A stretch of 5,886 nt of DNA from Rhodospirillaceae bacterium (lineage in GTDB: Bacteria; Pseudomonadota; Alphaproteobacteria; SP197), in the NCBI GenBank assembly GCA_018700655.1, contig JABIUG010000457.1:1-5886 (forward strand). The letters run 5' to 3'. The first letter of the stretch is position 1. The number at the start of each line of letters is the position of its first letter. This document shows, in pieces, positions 1-5,850 of the stretch. The notes beneath the pieces are model-generated. The model made no database searches. It worked only from the letters and a program-made list of their open reading frames with translations, and was not told the DNA's origin. The translations under genes were made by a program, and so were the position numbers.

Positions 1-777
1 AAGGACCCACATATCGGGTGAAAGGCCGGGCACCGGATCATCGATGATCCGGCGCAGGCTGGGATCGCTGTCGCCGACATAACAGGGCAGGGTCGCGATC
101 CCCATGCCGTGGCGCGCCATCGACCGCATGGCTTGTGTATCGTCGCTGCGATGACGGATCGTCGCGCCGGGGAACGGCCCGGTAATCATCATGCGGCTGT
201 AGGATTCGTCCTGCCAGCCGATCCATTCCCAGCCGTTCCGGCAGGGCATGGCGCGCAACTGACCGGCCCTGTCGCTCGCGGCGTAAACCCCGACCGCGGT
301 GGTCGTCAGCCGACGACCGACCAGGGTTTCGGGAGGACTGCTCGAAATCCTGACCGCGACATCGGCCTCGCGTCGGCTGAGGTTGAGATGCTGGAAGGTG
401 CACAAGACGCTGAGATCAATCCCGGGATGGTGGTCGAGAAAGCTGCGCAGATGGGGACCGCGGTAAAGGTTCGCCATCAGCTCCGTGCAGGTCAGCCGCA
501 GGCTTCCCGTCAGCCGCCGCTCCTTCCCGCTGAGTTGGCGCTCGACCGCACCGAGTTCACCTTCGACGCGCTCGACCGTCTCGAAAATCTCGAGCCCGGG
601 CGCGGTCAGCTCGTAGCCGCTCCGGGTGCGGTCAAACAGGCGTACACCCAGGCGCGCTTCCATTGCGGCCAGCCGGCGCGAAACCGTGGGTTGGCTGACA
701 CGAAGCTCGGCAGGCGCAGCCGTCAGCGATCCGGCCCGGGCAATCGCAAGAAAAAATCTGAGGTCATCCCACTTCAT
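1..777 (-). CDS. LysR-type transcriptional regulator, C-terminus cut by window edge
   Basis: A DNA-binding regulator of the LysR family; 259 codons are visible, without a stop, as the gene runs off the left edge. Family members are usually about 290-310 residues, so roughly 30-50 are missing. The N-terminus begins MKWDDLRFFLAIARAGSL, a classic LysR opening. A winged helix-turn-helix follows (about residues 16-48, with the recognition-helix motif VSQPTVSRRLAAME, then LGVRLFDRT at 43-51). A linker helix spans about 60-90 and an effector-binding domain starts near residue 91. The ATG at 775-777 is chosen because the conserved opening starts there and no in-frame ATG lies just upstream; no convincing Shine-Dalgarno is seen. 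It is transcribed away from the flavoprotein gene at 888, the usual arrangement of a LysR regulator and its target. The effector is unknown. Family assignment is very secure; the target is inferred. Confidence 0.95.
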   Translation of the reverse strand, partial: MKWDDLRFFLAIARAGSLTAAPAELRVSQPTVSRRLAAMEARLGVRLFDRTRSGYELTAPGLEIFETVERVEGELGAVERQLSGKERRLTGSLRLTCTELMANLYRGPHLRSFLDHHPGIDLSVLCTFQHLNLSRREADVAVRISSSPPETLVGRRLTTTAVGVYAASDRAGQLRAMPCRNGWEWIGWQDESYSRMMITGPFPGATIRHRSDDTQAMRSMARHGMGIATLPCYVGDSDPSLRRIIDDPVPGLSPDMWVL

Positions 778-785
778 AGCTATGC

Positions 786-801
786 ATTTCTGTATGGAAA
801 T
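786..801. promoter_or_regulatory. Candidate LysR operator half-site dyad
   Basis: ATTTC at 786-790 and GAAAT at 797-801 form a perfect 5-base dyad with a 6-base spacer. The dyad contains a T-N11-A arrangement (T788, A800), the loose signature of LysR-family boxes. It lies 9 bases upstream of the regulator's start codon, where binding would also repress the regulator itself. The dyad is seen directly; its function is inferred. Confidence 0.35.
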
Positions 802-824
802 TATGAAAGTTTGACCGTTTCCAT
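794..824. repeat. Inverted repeat ATGGAAA / TTTCCAT in the divergent intergenic region
   Basis: ATGGAAA at 794-800 and TTTCCAT at 818-824 are perfect 7-base inverted copies, with arm centres 24 bases apart. The left arm shares its GAAA with the smaller dyad at 786-801, so the three TTTC/GAAA elements could form an extended operator occupied by a LysR tetramer. The right arm lies just downstream of the TTGACC hexamer (811-816), overlapping where activator-polymerase contact would occur. The repeat is seen directly; regulator binding is inferred. Confidence 0.4.
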
Positions 825-875
825 GCGTGAATGTCGAGCGGTAATCTTCTCTCCGATCGGCCATCACCACCCGGC

Positions 876-880
876 AGGAG
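876..880 (+). promoter_or_regulatory. Ribosome binding site deciding the flavoprotein start
   Basis: AGGAG lies 7 bases before the ATG at 888. The same frame is open from an ATG at 831, but that codon has no purine-rich element before it. The 19 extra residues it would add precede the canonical beta-strand and GxGxxG dinucleotide fold. This site therefore fixes the start at 888. Confidence 0.8.
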
Positions 881-887
881 CCGCGTC

Positions 888-2027
888 ATGGAACATGTTG
901 ATGTCATCGTTGTCGGTCTGGGTGTCATGGGGAGCGCTGCGGCCTATCACTGCGCCAGGCGCGGGGGGCGCACCCTGGGGATCGACGCCAACCCGCCGTA
1001 CCACAAGCTCGGCTCTTCACACGGTGTCCGCCGGGCGACGCGCGAAACCTATTTCGAGGCGCCCGACTATGTCCCGCTCGTGCAGCGTTCGTTTGATTTC
1101 TGGCGCGGGCTGGAGGCCGAATCCGGCAAAACCCTGCTGACCCCGAAAGGGGCGGTTTATGTCGCCCCGGCCGAACATCCCATGTTGCGTGGCGTCGAAC
1201 TGGCCGCGCGCACTCATGGTCTGGGGTTCGAGCGTCTGTCGCGCAGCCAGAGCGAAACCCGTTTCCCGGGGTTCGCCGTGCCACAGGGCTGGGACGTGCT
1301 GGTTGAACAACGCGGCAGCGTGCTCGAAGCGCGGTCTTGCCTGGAAGCCCTTGCGACACGGGCACGCCAACACGGCGCGGAGCTGCGCTATGGCCAAACG
1401 GTGACCCAGTGGAGGCCCGGTCCAGGCGGCAGCGTGATCATCACCACCGCAGACGGCGAAATCGCTGCAGATTCGGCGATCGTGACCGTCGGTCCATGCG
1501 GACCCGGAGCGCTGTCCGATCTTGCCCTGCCGATCAGGGCGGAACGGCGGGTGCTGGTCAATGTCGAACCGGAACGGCCCGAGACCTGTGGCGAGGACCA
1601 GGCATCGGTCTTTTTCTGGGCAACACCCGAGGGGGTCTTCGGCGGCTTTCTCCATCGCGACGGCGAAGGTGCAATGGTCGCACGCCACGACCGCGGTGAT
1701 GTCTGCACGCCCGAATCCGTCCATCGTGACGTGACGCAAGCGGACCACGACGAAGCCAGCCATTTCTTCAAGACCTACATCCCAGGTGCTGCCGGTCCGG
1801 TCACGAAATCAAGTGTCTGCCTCTACACCATGACACCTGACAACCACTTCATCGTCGATCGTCATCCAGGCTTTGCACGGCTCGCCTATGCCGCCGGCTT
1901 CTGCGGTCACGGCTTCAAGTTTGCCCCGGTGATCGGCGAAAGCCTCGCCGACCTCGCCCTCGACGGTGCCACGGCCAACCCGATTGGTTTCCTCAGTGCA
2001 GACCGCTTCAAACAGGCGGCAGCCTAG
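888..2027 (+). CDS. FAD-dependent amine oxidoreductase, monomeric sarcosine oxidase / N-methyltryptophan oxidase family
   Basis: A 379-residue flavoprotein of the family that oxidises secondary amines (sarcosine, N-methyltryptophan, pipecolate), normally passing electrons to O2. The N-terminal FAD fold has G10-x-G12-x-x-G15 and an acidic D33. H45, R49 and R52 match positions of the Bacillus sarcosine oxidase active site. Cys311, in a CLYTMTPD stretch, corresponds to the cysteine that holds FAD covalently (Cys315 there). GHGFKF includes Lys344 (Lys348 there), and His267 matches His269. The length is normal for the family. Oddities: the oxygen-activating Lys (Lys265 in sarcosine oxidase, Lys259 in E. 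coli SolA) is Met263 here, and the usual GAW/GTW motif is GPC (202-204). Substrate cannot be read from the sequence, and reduced oxygen reactivity or another electron acceptor is possible. It lies divergent from the LysR gene and ends three bases from the convergent decarboxylase. Confidence 0.9.
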   Translation: MEHVDVIVVGLGVMGSAAAYHCARRGGRTLGIDANPPYHKLGSSHGVRRATRETYFEAPDYVPLVQRSFDFWRGLEAESGKTLLTPKGAVYVAPAEHPMLRGVELAARTHGLGFERLSRSQSETRFPGFAVPQGWDVLVEQRGSVLEARSCLEALATRARQHGAELRYGQTVTQWRPGPGGSVIITTADGEIAADSAIVTVGPCGPGALSDLALPIRAERRVLVNVEPERPETCGEDQASVFFWATPEGVFGGFLHRDGEGAMVARHDRGDVCTPESVHRDVTQADHDEASHFFKTYIPGAAGPVTKSSVCLYTMTPDNHFIVDRHPGFARLAYAAGFCGHGFKFAPVIGESLADLALDGATANPIGFLSADRFKQAAA

Positions 2028-2030
2028 AGT

Positions 2031-3449
2031 TTAGCCGCGCCAGAGATTGTCGCCCAGGTCCTGCCGGCGCAGGCGGTCGGGGATGATCTGGGTGGCAAAG
2101 ACCTCCTGCCAGGTCTGGGCGCGTTTGATCAGTTCGGCCTCTCCATCTGCGACCAGGACGGTCGCGGGCAGGGGCACGGAATTGATCAGCGAGGCTTCTG
2201 CCTCGGCATAAAATCCGGCATCGAGAATCGCGACGGGTTCGCCCGTCACGACATCGGCGGGGACCATGAGCCCCTCGGCCAGAACCGAGGGAATGCAGAT
2301 CGGTCCAACGATATCAGCCTGGGCATCGGCTTTTCTATGCATGCCGCTCGCGACCGTCACATGGTTGGCACTGCCTTCCTTGCAGATCGCAGGAAGGTTG
2401 TTTTCGCTAGCTTCGACATTGAACCAGACATAACCAGCATCGCTCTTGATCGTCCCGATCGAGGTCAGCATCACCGCGGCATTGCCCGCGATATAGCGGC
2501 CAGGCTCAGCCCACAGCGCGATCTTTGAGGTGTCGAGGCCGGCACCTTCGAGATGGTGGCGCAGGGCACCGACCACCGCTTGGGCCTGTTTCTCGATCGG
2601 CGGACCCTTGGCATCAGCGCTGCGTGATTCCGGATCGCGCTCGCGCGCCCAACCGCCGCCCATATCGATTACCCGCGGCGCAACGCCGGTCGCCGTCGCG
2701 ACCGCACCGATCATGCGCGCACACTCGCCCTGGAACGCACGGTAGTCTTCGGCGCGTGCCGACATTCTGCCGTAATGGGTATGCCAGCCGGTCCAGTCGA
2801 GGTCGGGCTCACCCTTCAGGCGCTCGACCATGGCGATCGCGGTCTCTTGCGTGACGCCCCATTTCCAGCGCTGCAGGGTGGGCCGGAAATCGCCGTCGAT
2901 CAGATAGGCGTCAGAGACAAAATGCTCGAACTCCGGCGGCACGACCTTCAGGCGGATGTTGACGCGCACGGATTTTCCGACCTTGCGCGCGGCAGCCACG
3001 ACGTCATCGATTTCCTCGGCGGCATCCATGTTGATCGTGATACCCAGCTCAATCGCACGCTCGAGTTCTTCGGCGGTTTTGTTGCCGCCGTTGAGCGCGA
3101 TCTTGTCGGGATCGGCGCCTCCGGCAAAGGTCGCCTCGATCTCAGGGATTCCGAAACAGTCACCGCCGGCGCCCTCATCATGGAGCACGGCGCGGACAGC
3201 CATGTTGGGATTGCACTTGATCGCGAACATCACGTTGACCGGCCCCGGCCAGACTGCCGCAAAGGCATCGCGTGCGCGGCGATAGTTGGCCCGAAGCGTT
3301 GCTTCCGAAAAGACAAACAGCGGCGAGCCGAACCTGGCAATCAGGTCCGCAGCAACGGCACCTTCGATCGTGAGATCACCATCTGATGTCACGGCAAGCT
3401 GGTCGCTGGGGGTGAGAACGGACTGGAGGCTTTCGGCAGGCGTGCTCAT
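2031..3449 (-). CDS. Fold-type III PLP-dependent decarboxylase, diaminopimelate decarboxylase-like
   Basis: A 472-residue enzyme of the alanine-racemase-fold decarboxylases (LysA/ornithine decarboxylase superfamily). It probably removes the alpha-carboxyl from an amino acid via PLP in the cytoplasm. Barrel domain: FAIKCNPN carries the Schiff-base Lys78; HTHYGR (223-228) matches the HxHIGSQ region; DMGGGWA (262-268) and EPGRYIAG (315-322) match the PLP-phosphate and substrate-carboxylate motifs. C-terminal domain: GPIC with the inter-subunit active-site Cys384, and DAGFY with Tyr414. It is longer than typical LysA (about 415-430) because of an N-terminal extension of about 25 residues and a charged insert after GGGWA (about 269-285). 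In place of the Cys-Glu-Ser of true diaminopimelate decarboxylases it has Cys-Ile-Pro, so lysine synthesis is doubtful and the substrate open. Its ATG overlaps the hydrolase stop (ATGA), implying coupled translation. Confidence 0.88.
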   Translation of the reverse strand: MSTPAESLQSVLTPSDQLAVTSDGDLTIEGAVAADLIARFGSPLFVFSEATLRANYRRARDAFAAVWPGPVNVMFAIKCNPNMAVRAVLHDEGAGGDCFGIPEIEATFAGGADPDKIALNGGNKTAEELERAIELGITINMDAAEEIDDVVAAARKVGKSVRVNIRLKVVPPEFEHFVSDAYLIDGDFRPTLQRWKWGVTQETAIAMVERLKGEPDLDWTGWHTHYGRMSARAEDYRAFQGECARMIGAVATATGVAPRVIDMGGGWARERDPESRSADAKGPPIEKQAQAVVGALRHHLEGAGLDTSKIALWAEPGRYIAGNAAVMLTSIGTIKSDAGYVWFNVEASENNLPAICKEGSANHVTVASGMHRKADAQADIVGPICIPSVLAEGLMVPADVVTGEPVAILDAGFYAEAEASLINSVPLPATVLVADGEAELIKRAQTWQEVFATQIIPDRLRRQDLGDNLWRG

Positions 3450-4282
3450 CTGTTGGTTTCCTTCAAGAGTTGACCCAGCTCGACATTGAACCGTTCGGGT
3501 TCCTCGACCTGCACCAGATGGCCGGCACCTTCGACGACACAGGCCCAGCCATGGGGCAGGGTTTCGGCAAGCCAGGTGCTGGCCTGATGCACGCCGGGCA
3601 GATCGGCATCGCCCCAGATCAGTAACACGCTCGCCTCGATGGCGGCGATCTGCTCCTCGACAGAACGCAGCGAGATACGGTCCCGGTGCAGCGTCGAGAC
3701 CGTCAACAGCGCGCCGTGATGGGGCTGATAAACCGCACGTTCCAGGTAGGCCGCCCAGCGTTGCGGGTGTTTGGCGATGAAGGTGGCATTGGCCGGATCC
3801 TGCGTGAACCAGCGCGCCGTGCCGTCGGCCAGATCGTCGGAAATCATCGCGATCTCACCGGTGATATAGGCGCGATAGGCCTCATGTTCCTCCGGCGTAT
3901 CCGGCCCGGAACTGATCCCGGTCAGGGTCAGGGAAACAAGCCGTCGGGGATGGCGGCAGGCAAACATCAGGCTGGTAAAGCTGCCCATCGAGCAGCCGGC
4001 CAGATGAAAGCGCTCGAGCTTGAGATGATCGGCAAGCTGCTCGAGATCACGCGTCGAGCAGTCCTGACCATAGAAGGCCTTGTCTGCGGGGATGTCGGAC
4101 GGCGCAAAGCCGCGCGCGGCATAACGGATGCAGCGGTGTGACTCCGAGAAAAACGCGACTTGATCGTTCCAGCTCCGGGGATCACCGCCGAACTCATGGG
4201 CAAAGACGATCACCGGGCCGTCGCGCACGCCGGTATCTTCGAACCAGATGCGTGTGCCGTCGTCTTTCGTGAGATAGGCCAT
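3446..4282 (-). CDS. Alpha/beta-fold hydrolase
   Basis: A 278-residue single-domain alpha/beta hydrolase without signal peptide, so probably cytoplasmic. The oxyanion-hole segment is HEFGG (29-33). The nucleophile elbow is GCSMGS with Ser98. The acid is likely Asp227 in WGDADLPG, with Asp225 as an alternative, and the base is His255 in GAGHLVQVEEPERF. The residues between about 125 and 205 form the cap domain. ARGFAPSD (56-63) is the equivalent of the family's DxRGxGxSD stretch. The fold resembles enol-lactonases and C-C bond hydrolases, but this family's substrates cannot be assigned from sequence. It is first in a two-gene leftward operon; its TGA overlaps the decarboxylase ATG by four bases. 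The ATG at 4280-4282 has only a distant AGGGAG about 12 bases upstream. The fold is very secure, the substrate unknown. Confidence 0.92.
   Translation of the reverse strand: MAYLTKDDGTRIWFEDTGVRDGPVIVFAHEFGGDPRSWNDQVAFFSESHRCIRYAARGFAPSDIPADKAFYGQDCSTRDLEQLADHLKLERFHLAGCSMGSFTSLMFACRHPRRLVSLTLTGISSGPDTPEEHEAYRAYITGEIAMISDDLADGTARWFTQDPANATFIAKHPQRWAAYLERAVYQPHHGALLTVSTLHRDRISLRSVEEQIAAIEASVLLIWGDADLPGVHQASTWLAETLPHGWACVVEGAGHLVQVEEPERFNVELGQLLKETNR
3458..3464 (-). promoter_or_regulatory. Internal ribosome binding site for the decarboxylase
   Basis: On the minus strand GAAGGAA lies within the last codons of the hydrolase gene, its AAGGA core 9 bases before the decarboxylase ATG. With the ATGA overlap it supports the chosen start and translational coupling of the two genes. 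Confidence 0.65.
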
Positions 4283-4306
4283 CGGCTCGTTGTGCTCCCT
4301 GGCGCG

Positions 4307-4334
4307 ACTCTAGCGGCGAGCGGTCTGTCCGCAA
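4307..4334 (-). promoter_or_regulatory. Candidate promoter of the hydrolase-decarboxylase operon
   Basis: On the minus strand TTGCGG (4334-4329) and TAGAGT (4312-4307) are separated by 16 bases. They match three of six -35 and four of six -10 consensus positions. Transcription would start near 4300, giving a leader of about 18 bases. The match is moderate and could be chance in this GC-rich DNA. Confidence 0.3.
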
Positions 4335-4399
4335 AGGCACAGTCTGCGGCGGTATCATTCACGGCCGGTGCCGCGGACGGTTTCCGGGTATGCCGCATT

Positions 4400-4405
4400 G
4401 GAGGA
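4400..4405 (+). promoter_or_regulatory. Strong ribosome binding site for the small membrane protein
   Basis: GGAGGA ends 7 bases before the ATG at 4413, a near-ideal Shine-Dalgarno and the strongest in the window. It rules out the in-frame ATG at 4368, which would place this site inside the coding region and add 15 residues ahead of a compact two-helix protein. Confidence 0.85.
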
Positions 4406-4412
4406 ATACAAA

Positions 4413-4649
4413 ATGGATATGATCAACAATCCATTGGCTCATGCGCTCGCCATCTACCCGGGCATCGGGCTGATGGGTCTGGCAGGCATCCTGCTGGCCT
4501 TGCTGATCTTCCTCAAGTTTCTGGGCGCACCCGACTGGTTCGACCTCACGGTCATGGCACTGGCACACGGCTCGATCGGCCTTGCGCTCATTCTGTTTGC
4601 CCAGACATTGCTGAGCGACGCCTGGCAAAAGCCGTCATCCGATGACTAG
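4413..4649 (+). CDS. Small two-helix membrane protein of unknown function
   Basis: A 78-residue protein I do not recognise. It has two hydrophobic segments, about residues 15-37 (starting YPGIGLMGLAG) and 45-67 (starting LTVMALAHGS). A short loop with Lys35 and the polar stretch GAPDWFD separates them, and the hydrophilic tail ends in QKPSSDD. This predicts an inner-membrane hairpin with both ends on the same side; the few charges do not settle which. There is no cysteine, metal motif or signal-peptidase site. It is a real gene by three signs: an ideal ribosome binding site, a composition typical of a membrane protein rather than a shadow frame, and a hairpin terminator just after its TAG. 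It stands alone, divergent from the hydrolase operon and convergent with the flavin reductase. No function is proposed. Confidence 0.8.
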   Translation: MDMINNPLAHALAIYPGIGLMGLAGILLALLIFLKFLGAPDWFDLTVMALAHGSIGLALILFAQTLLSDAWQKPSSDD

Positions 4650-4657
4650 AACCTGAG

Positions 4658-4682
4658 GACCAGAGCCCACTCGGCTCTGGTT
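4658..4682 (+). terminator. Hairpin terminator after the small membrane protein gene
   Basis: CCAGAGCC (4660-4667) pairs perfectly with GGCTCTGG (4673-4680) across a 5-base loop. One further A-T and one G-U pair extend the stem to 4658-4682. A short, imperfect T-rich run (TTGTCTC) follows on the plus strand. The hairpin starts 9 bases after the membrane protein stop. It lies about 60 bases beyond the stop of the convergent flavin reductase, so it may also stop that transcript, although no U-run follows on that strand. Confidence 0.65.
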
Positions 4683-4743
4683 GTCTCGACCTGACTTTGC
4701 ACGAGAGAGCGGCGCGGACGGTCAGGGCCGTGCCTGCTCCGTA

Positions 4744-5850
4744 CTACCAGTCGCTGGGCGAATAATTGCCGCGCACGACGTAGTCATAGTTTTTGGGCAT
4801 GGTGATCTTGTCGGTCAGGCCGAGCGTCTCGGCGGCATGCCAGGGCCAGTAGGCATCCTTCAGCGAGGCGGTCGCGATGAGCGCGAGATCGGCATCGCCG
4901 TGGCGGATGATTTCGTTGGCGCGGCCGGCAGCCGCGATGTCACCGACCGCAGCCGTCGCAATCGACGCCTCGTCGCGCAGGCGCCGGGAAAAGGGCACAT
5001 GCCATTCCGGCTCACGCGGCAGGTCTTCGCCGGGCACGTTGAAGCCGGAGCTGCAATCGATCAGGTCAACGCCCTCTGATTTCAGGATGCCTGCCAGTGC
5101 GACCGTGTCCTCCAGGGTCCAGCCACCCGGAGCCCAGTCAACGCAGGAGAGCCGGATCGCCAGCGGCATGGAATCGGGCATCACGCGGCGGCAGGCGCGT
5201 GTGACCTCGACCACCAGCTTGATGCGGTTGGTGAAGCTGCCGCCCCAGGCATCGTCACGCCGGTTGGTCAGCGGCGAATAGAACTGGTGAATCAGATACC
5301 CGTGAGCGCCGTGGATCTCGACCATCTCGAAACCGGCCTCGACACTGCGCCGGGCGGCCTGGGCAAAAGCCTCGATCACCGCAGCGATATCGGCCTCGTC
5401 CATGGCCCGGGGCACATGACGGATATCGCCATCTGCACCATCGAATGATTCAGCCATGGGCGCGACGGTCTCCCAGGCGCCCTCATCGGGGCTGAGCGAA
5501 AAATCACCGTCCCAGGGCGTGTGCACGCTTGCCTTGCGCCCGGCATGGGCAATCTGCATCGCGGTCGCGGCACCATGGTCCTTGCAGAACGCGGCCATGC
5601 GGGCCAGGCCCTCGACGTGTTCGTCCTTCCAGATGCCAAGGCAACCCGGCGTGATCCGCCCGCGTGCCTCGACACCGCTGGCTTCGGCAATCACCAGCCC
5701 GGCGCCGCCGACCGCGCGGCTGCCAAGATTGACCAGATGCCAGTCGTTCACGAAGCCATCGGTGCTGGCGTACTGGCACATTGGCGAGATGCCGGTGCGG
5801 TTCCTGATGGTCAGCCCGCGCAGGGTTAGGGGATCAAAGAGATCGGCCAT
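4744..5850 (-). CDS. Old Yellow Enzyme family NAD(P)H:flavin oxidoreductase, XenA/YqjM class
   Basis: A 368-residue FMN-dependent ene-reductase of the type that reduces activated C=C bonds and nitro compounds with NAD(P)H; cytoplasmic, TIM-barrel. Class markers are clear: PMCQY with Cys25 and Tyr27, the thermophilic-like class residues that tune the flavin; AHAGRKAS (101-108) with Gln99 before it; EIHGAHGYL with His180, His183 and Tyr185; AWGGSFTNR (201-209); AIRLS with Arg233; LIDCSSG (263-269). The length matches XenA and related enzymes (about 340-370). Arg360 in the C-terminal VVRGNY may act like the inter-subunit arginine finger of YqjM, an inference. Oddity: where the family has a Gly-Arg pair binding the FMN phosphate (xGRxxLxDP), this protein has Ala326-Thr327 (LIATASLKDAYW). 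The ATG at 5848-5850 starts the normal family opening (LFDPLTLRGLTIRNR), and only a weak GAG precedes it. The natural substrate is unknown. Confidence 0.93.
   Translation of the reverse strand: MADLFDPLTLRGLTIRNRTGISPMCQYASTDGFVNDWHLVNLGSRAVGGAGLVIAEASGVEARGRITPGCLGIWKDEHVEGLARMAAFCKDHGAATAMQIAHAGRKASVHTPWDGDFSLSPDEGAWETVAPMAESFDGADGDIRHVPRAMDEADIAAVIEAFAQAARRSVEAGFEMVEIHGAHGYLIHQFYSPLTNRRDDAWGGSFTNRIKLVVEVTRACRRVMPDSMPLAIRLSCVDWAPGGWTLEDTVALAGILKSEGVDLIDCSSGFNVPGEDLPREPEWHVPFSRRLRDEASIATAAVGDIAAAGRANEIIRHGDADLALIATASLKDAYWPWHAAETLGLTDKITMPKNYDYVVRGNYSPSDW

Larger units (their letters stand above)
778..887. promoter_or_regulatory. Divergent promoter/operator region between LysR gene and flavoprotein
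   Basis: This 110-base gap must hold both divergent promoters. Its left half (about 781-825) is clearly more A/T-rich than the surrounding coding DNA, as expected for promoter DNA. A TTGACC hexamer at 811-816 could be a -35 for the rightward gene, but no good -10 lies 16-18 bases downstream. On the minus strand CATAAT (800-805) could be a -10 for the regulator, again without a clear -35. Promoter positions are therefore tentative, while the regulatory role of the gap as a whole is likely. An 8-base palindrome CCGATCGG lies at 853-860. Confidence 0.6.
4283..4412. promoter_or_regulatory. Divergent intergenic region between hydrolase operon and small membrane protein gene
   Basis: These 130 bases separate two divergently transcribed units and must serve both. 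A candidate leftward promoter is listed separately. For the rightward gene a TATCAT at 4353-4358 resembles a -10 element, but the bases 17 upstream (CGCAAA) match a -35 poorly. GTCCGC (4327-4332) and GCGGAC (4373-4378) are inverted copies too far apart to interpret. No regulator gene lies adjacent. Confidence 0.45.

Noticed and set aside
831..887. Upstream ATG at 831 as start of the flavoprotein
   Set aside because: No ribosome binding site precedes it, the extra 19 residues match nothing, and AGGAG sits ideally before the ATG at 888.
109..1140. Long plus-strand open frame of 343 codons
   Set aside because: It lies opposite the LysR gene and runs into the flavoprotein in another frame. The translation is rich in Arg/Pro/Gly with no recognisable motif, as expected of a shadow frame in GC-rich DNA.
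1017..1763. Minus-strand open frame of 248 codons inside the flavoprotein gene
   Set aside because: It is antisense to a gene with clear family motifs; it has no ribosome binding site and a composition unlike a real protein.
2016..2038. GCGGC / GCCGC hairpin spanning both convergent stop codons
   Set aside because: The stem is only 5 pairs with a 13-base loop and no T-run on either strand, so it is too weak to call a bidirectional terminator.
2775..3386. Plus-strand open frame of 203 codons opposite the decarboxylase
   Set aside because: The reverse strand carries the full set of PLP decarboxylase motifs through this stretch; the plus frame shows none.
3686..4141. Plus-strand open frame of 151 codons opposite the hydrolase
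   Set aside because: It is a shadow of the hydrolase gene, with no start signal or motif.
4160..4645. Plus-strand open frame of 161 codons spanning the divergent gap and the small membrane gene
   Set aside because: The membrane gene's frame has the ribosome binding site and hydrophobic segments; this frame gives an Arg/Gly/His-rich product and starts inside the hydrolase gene.
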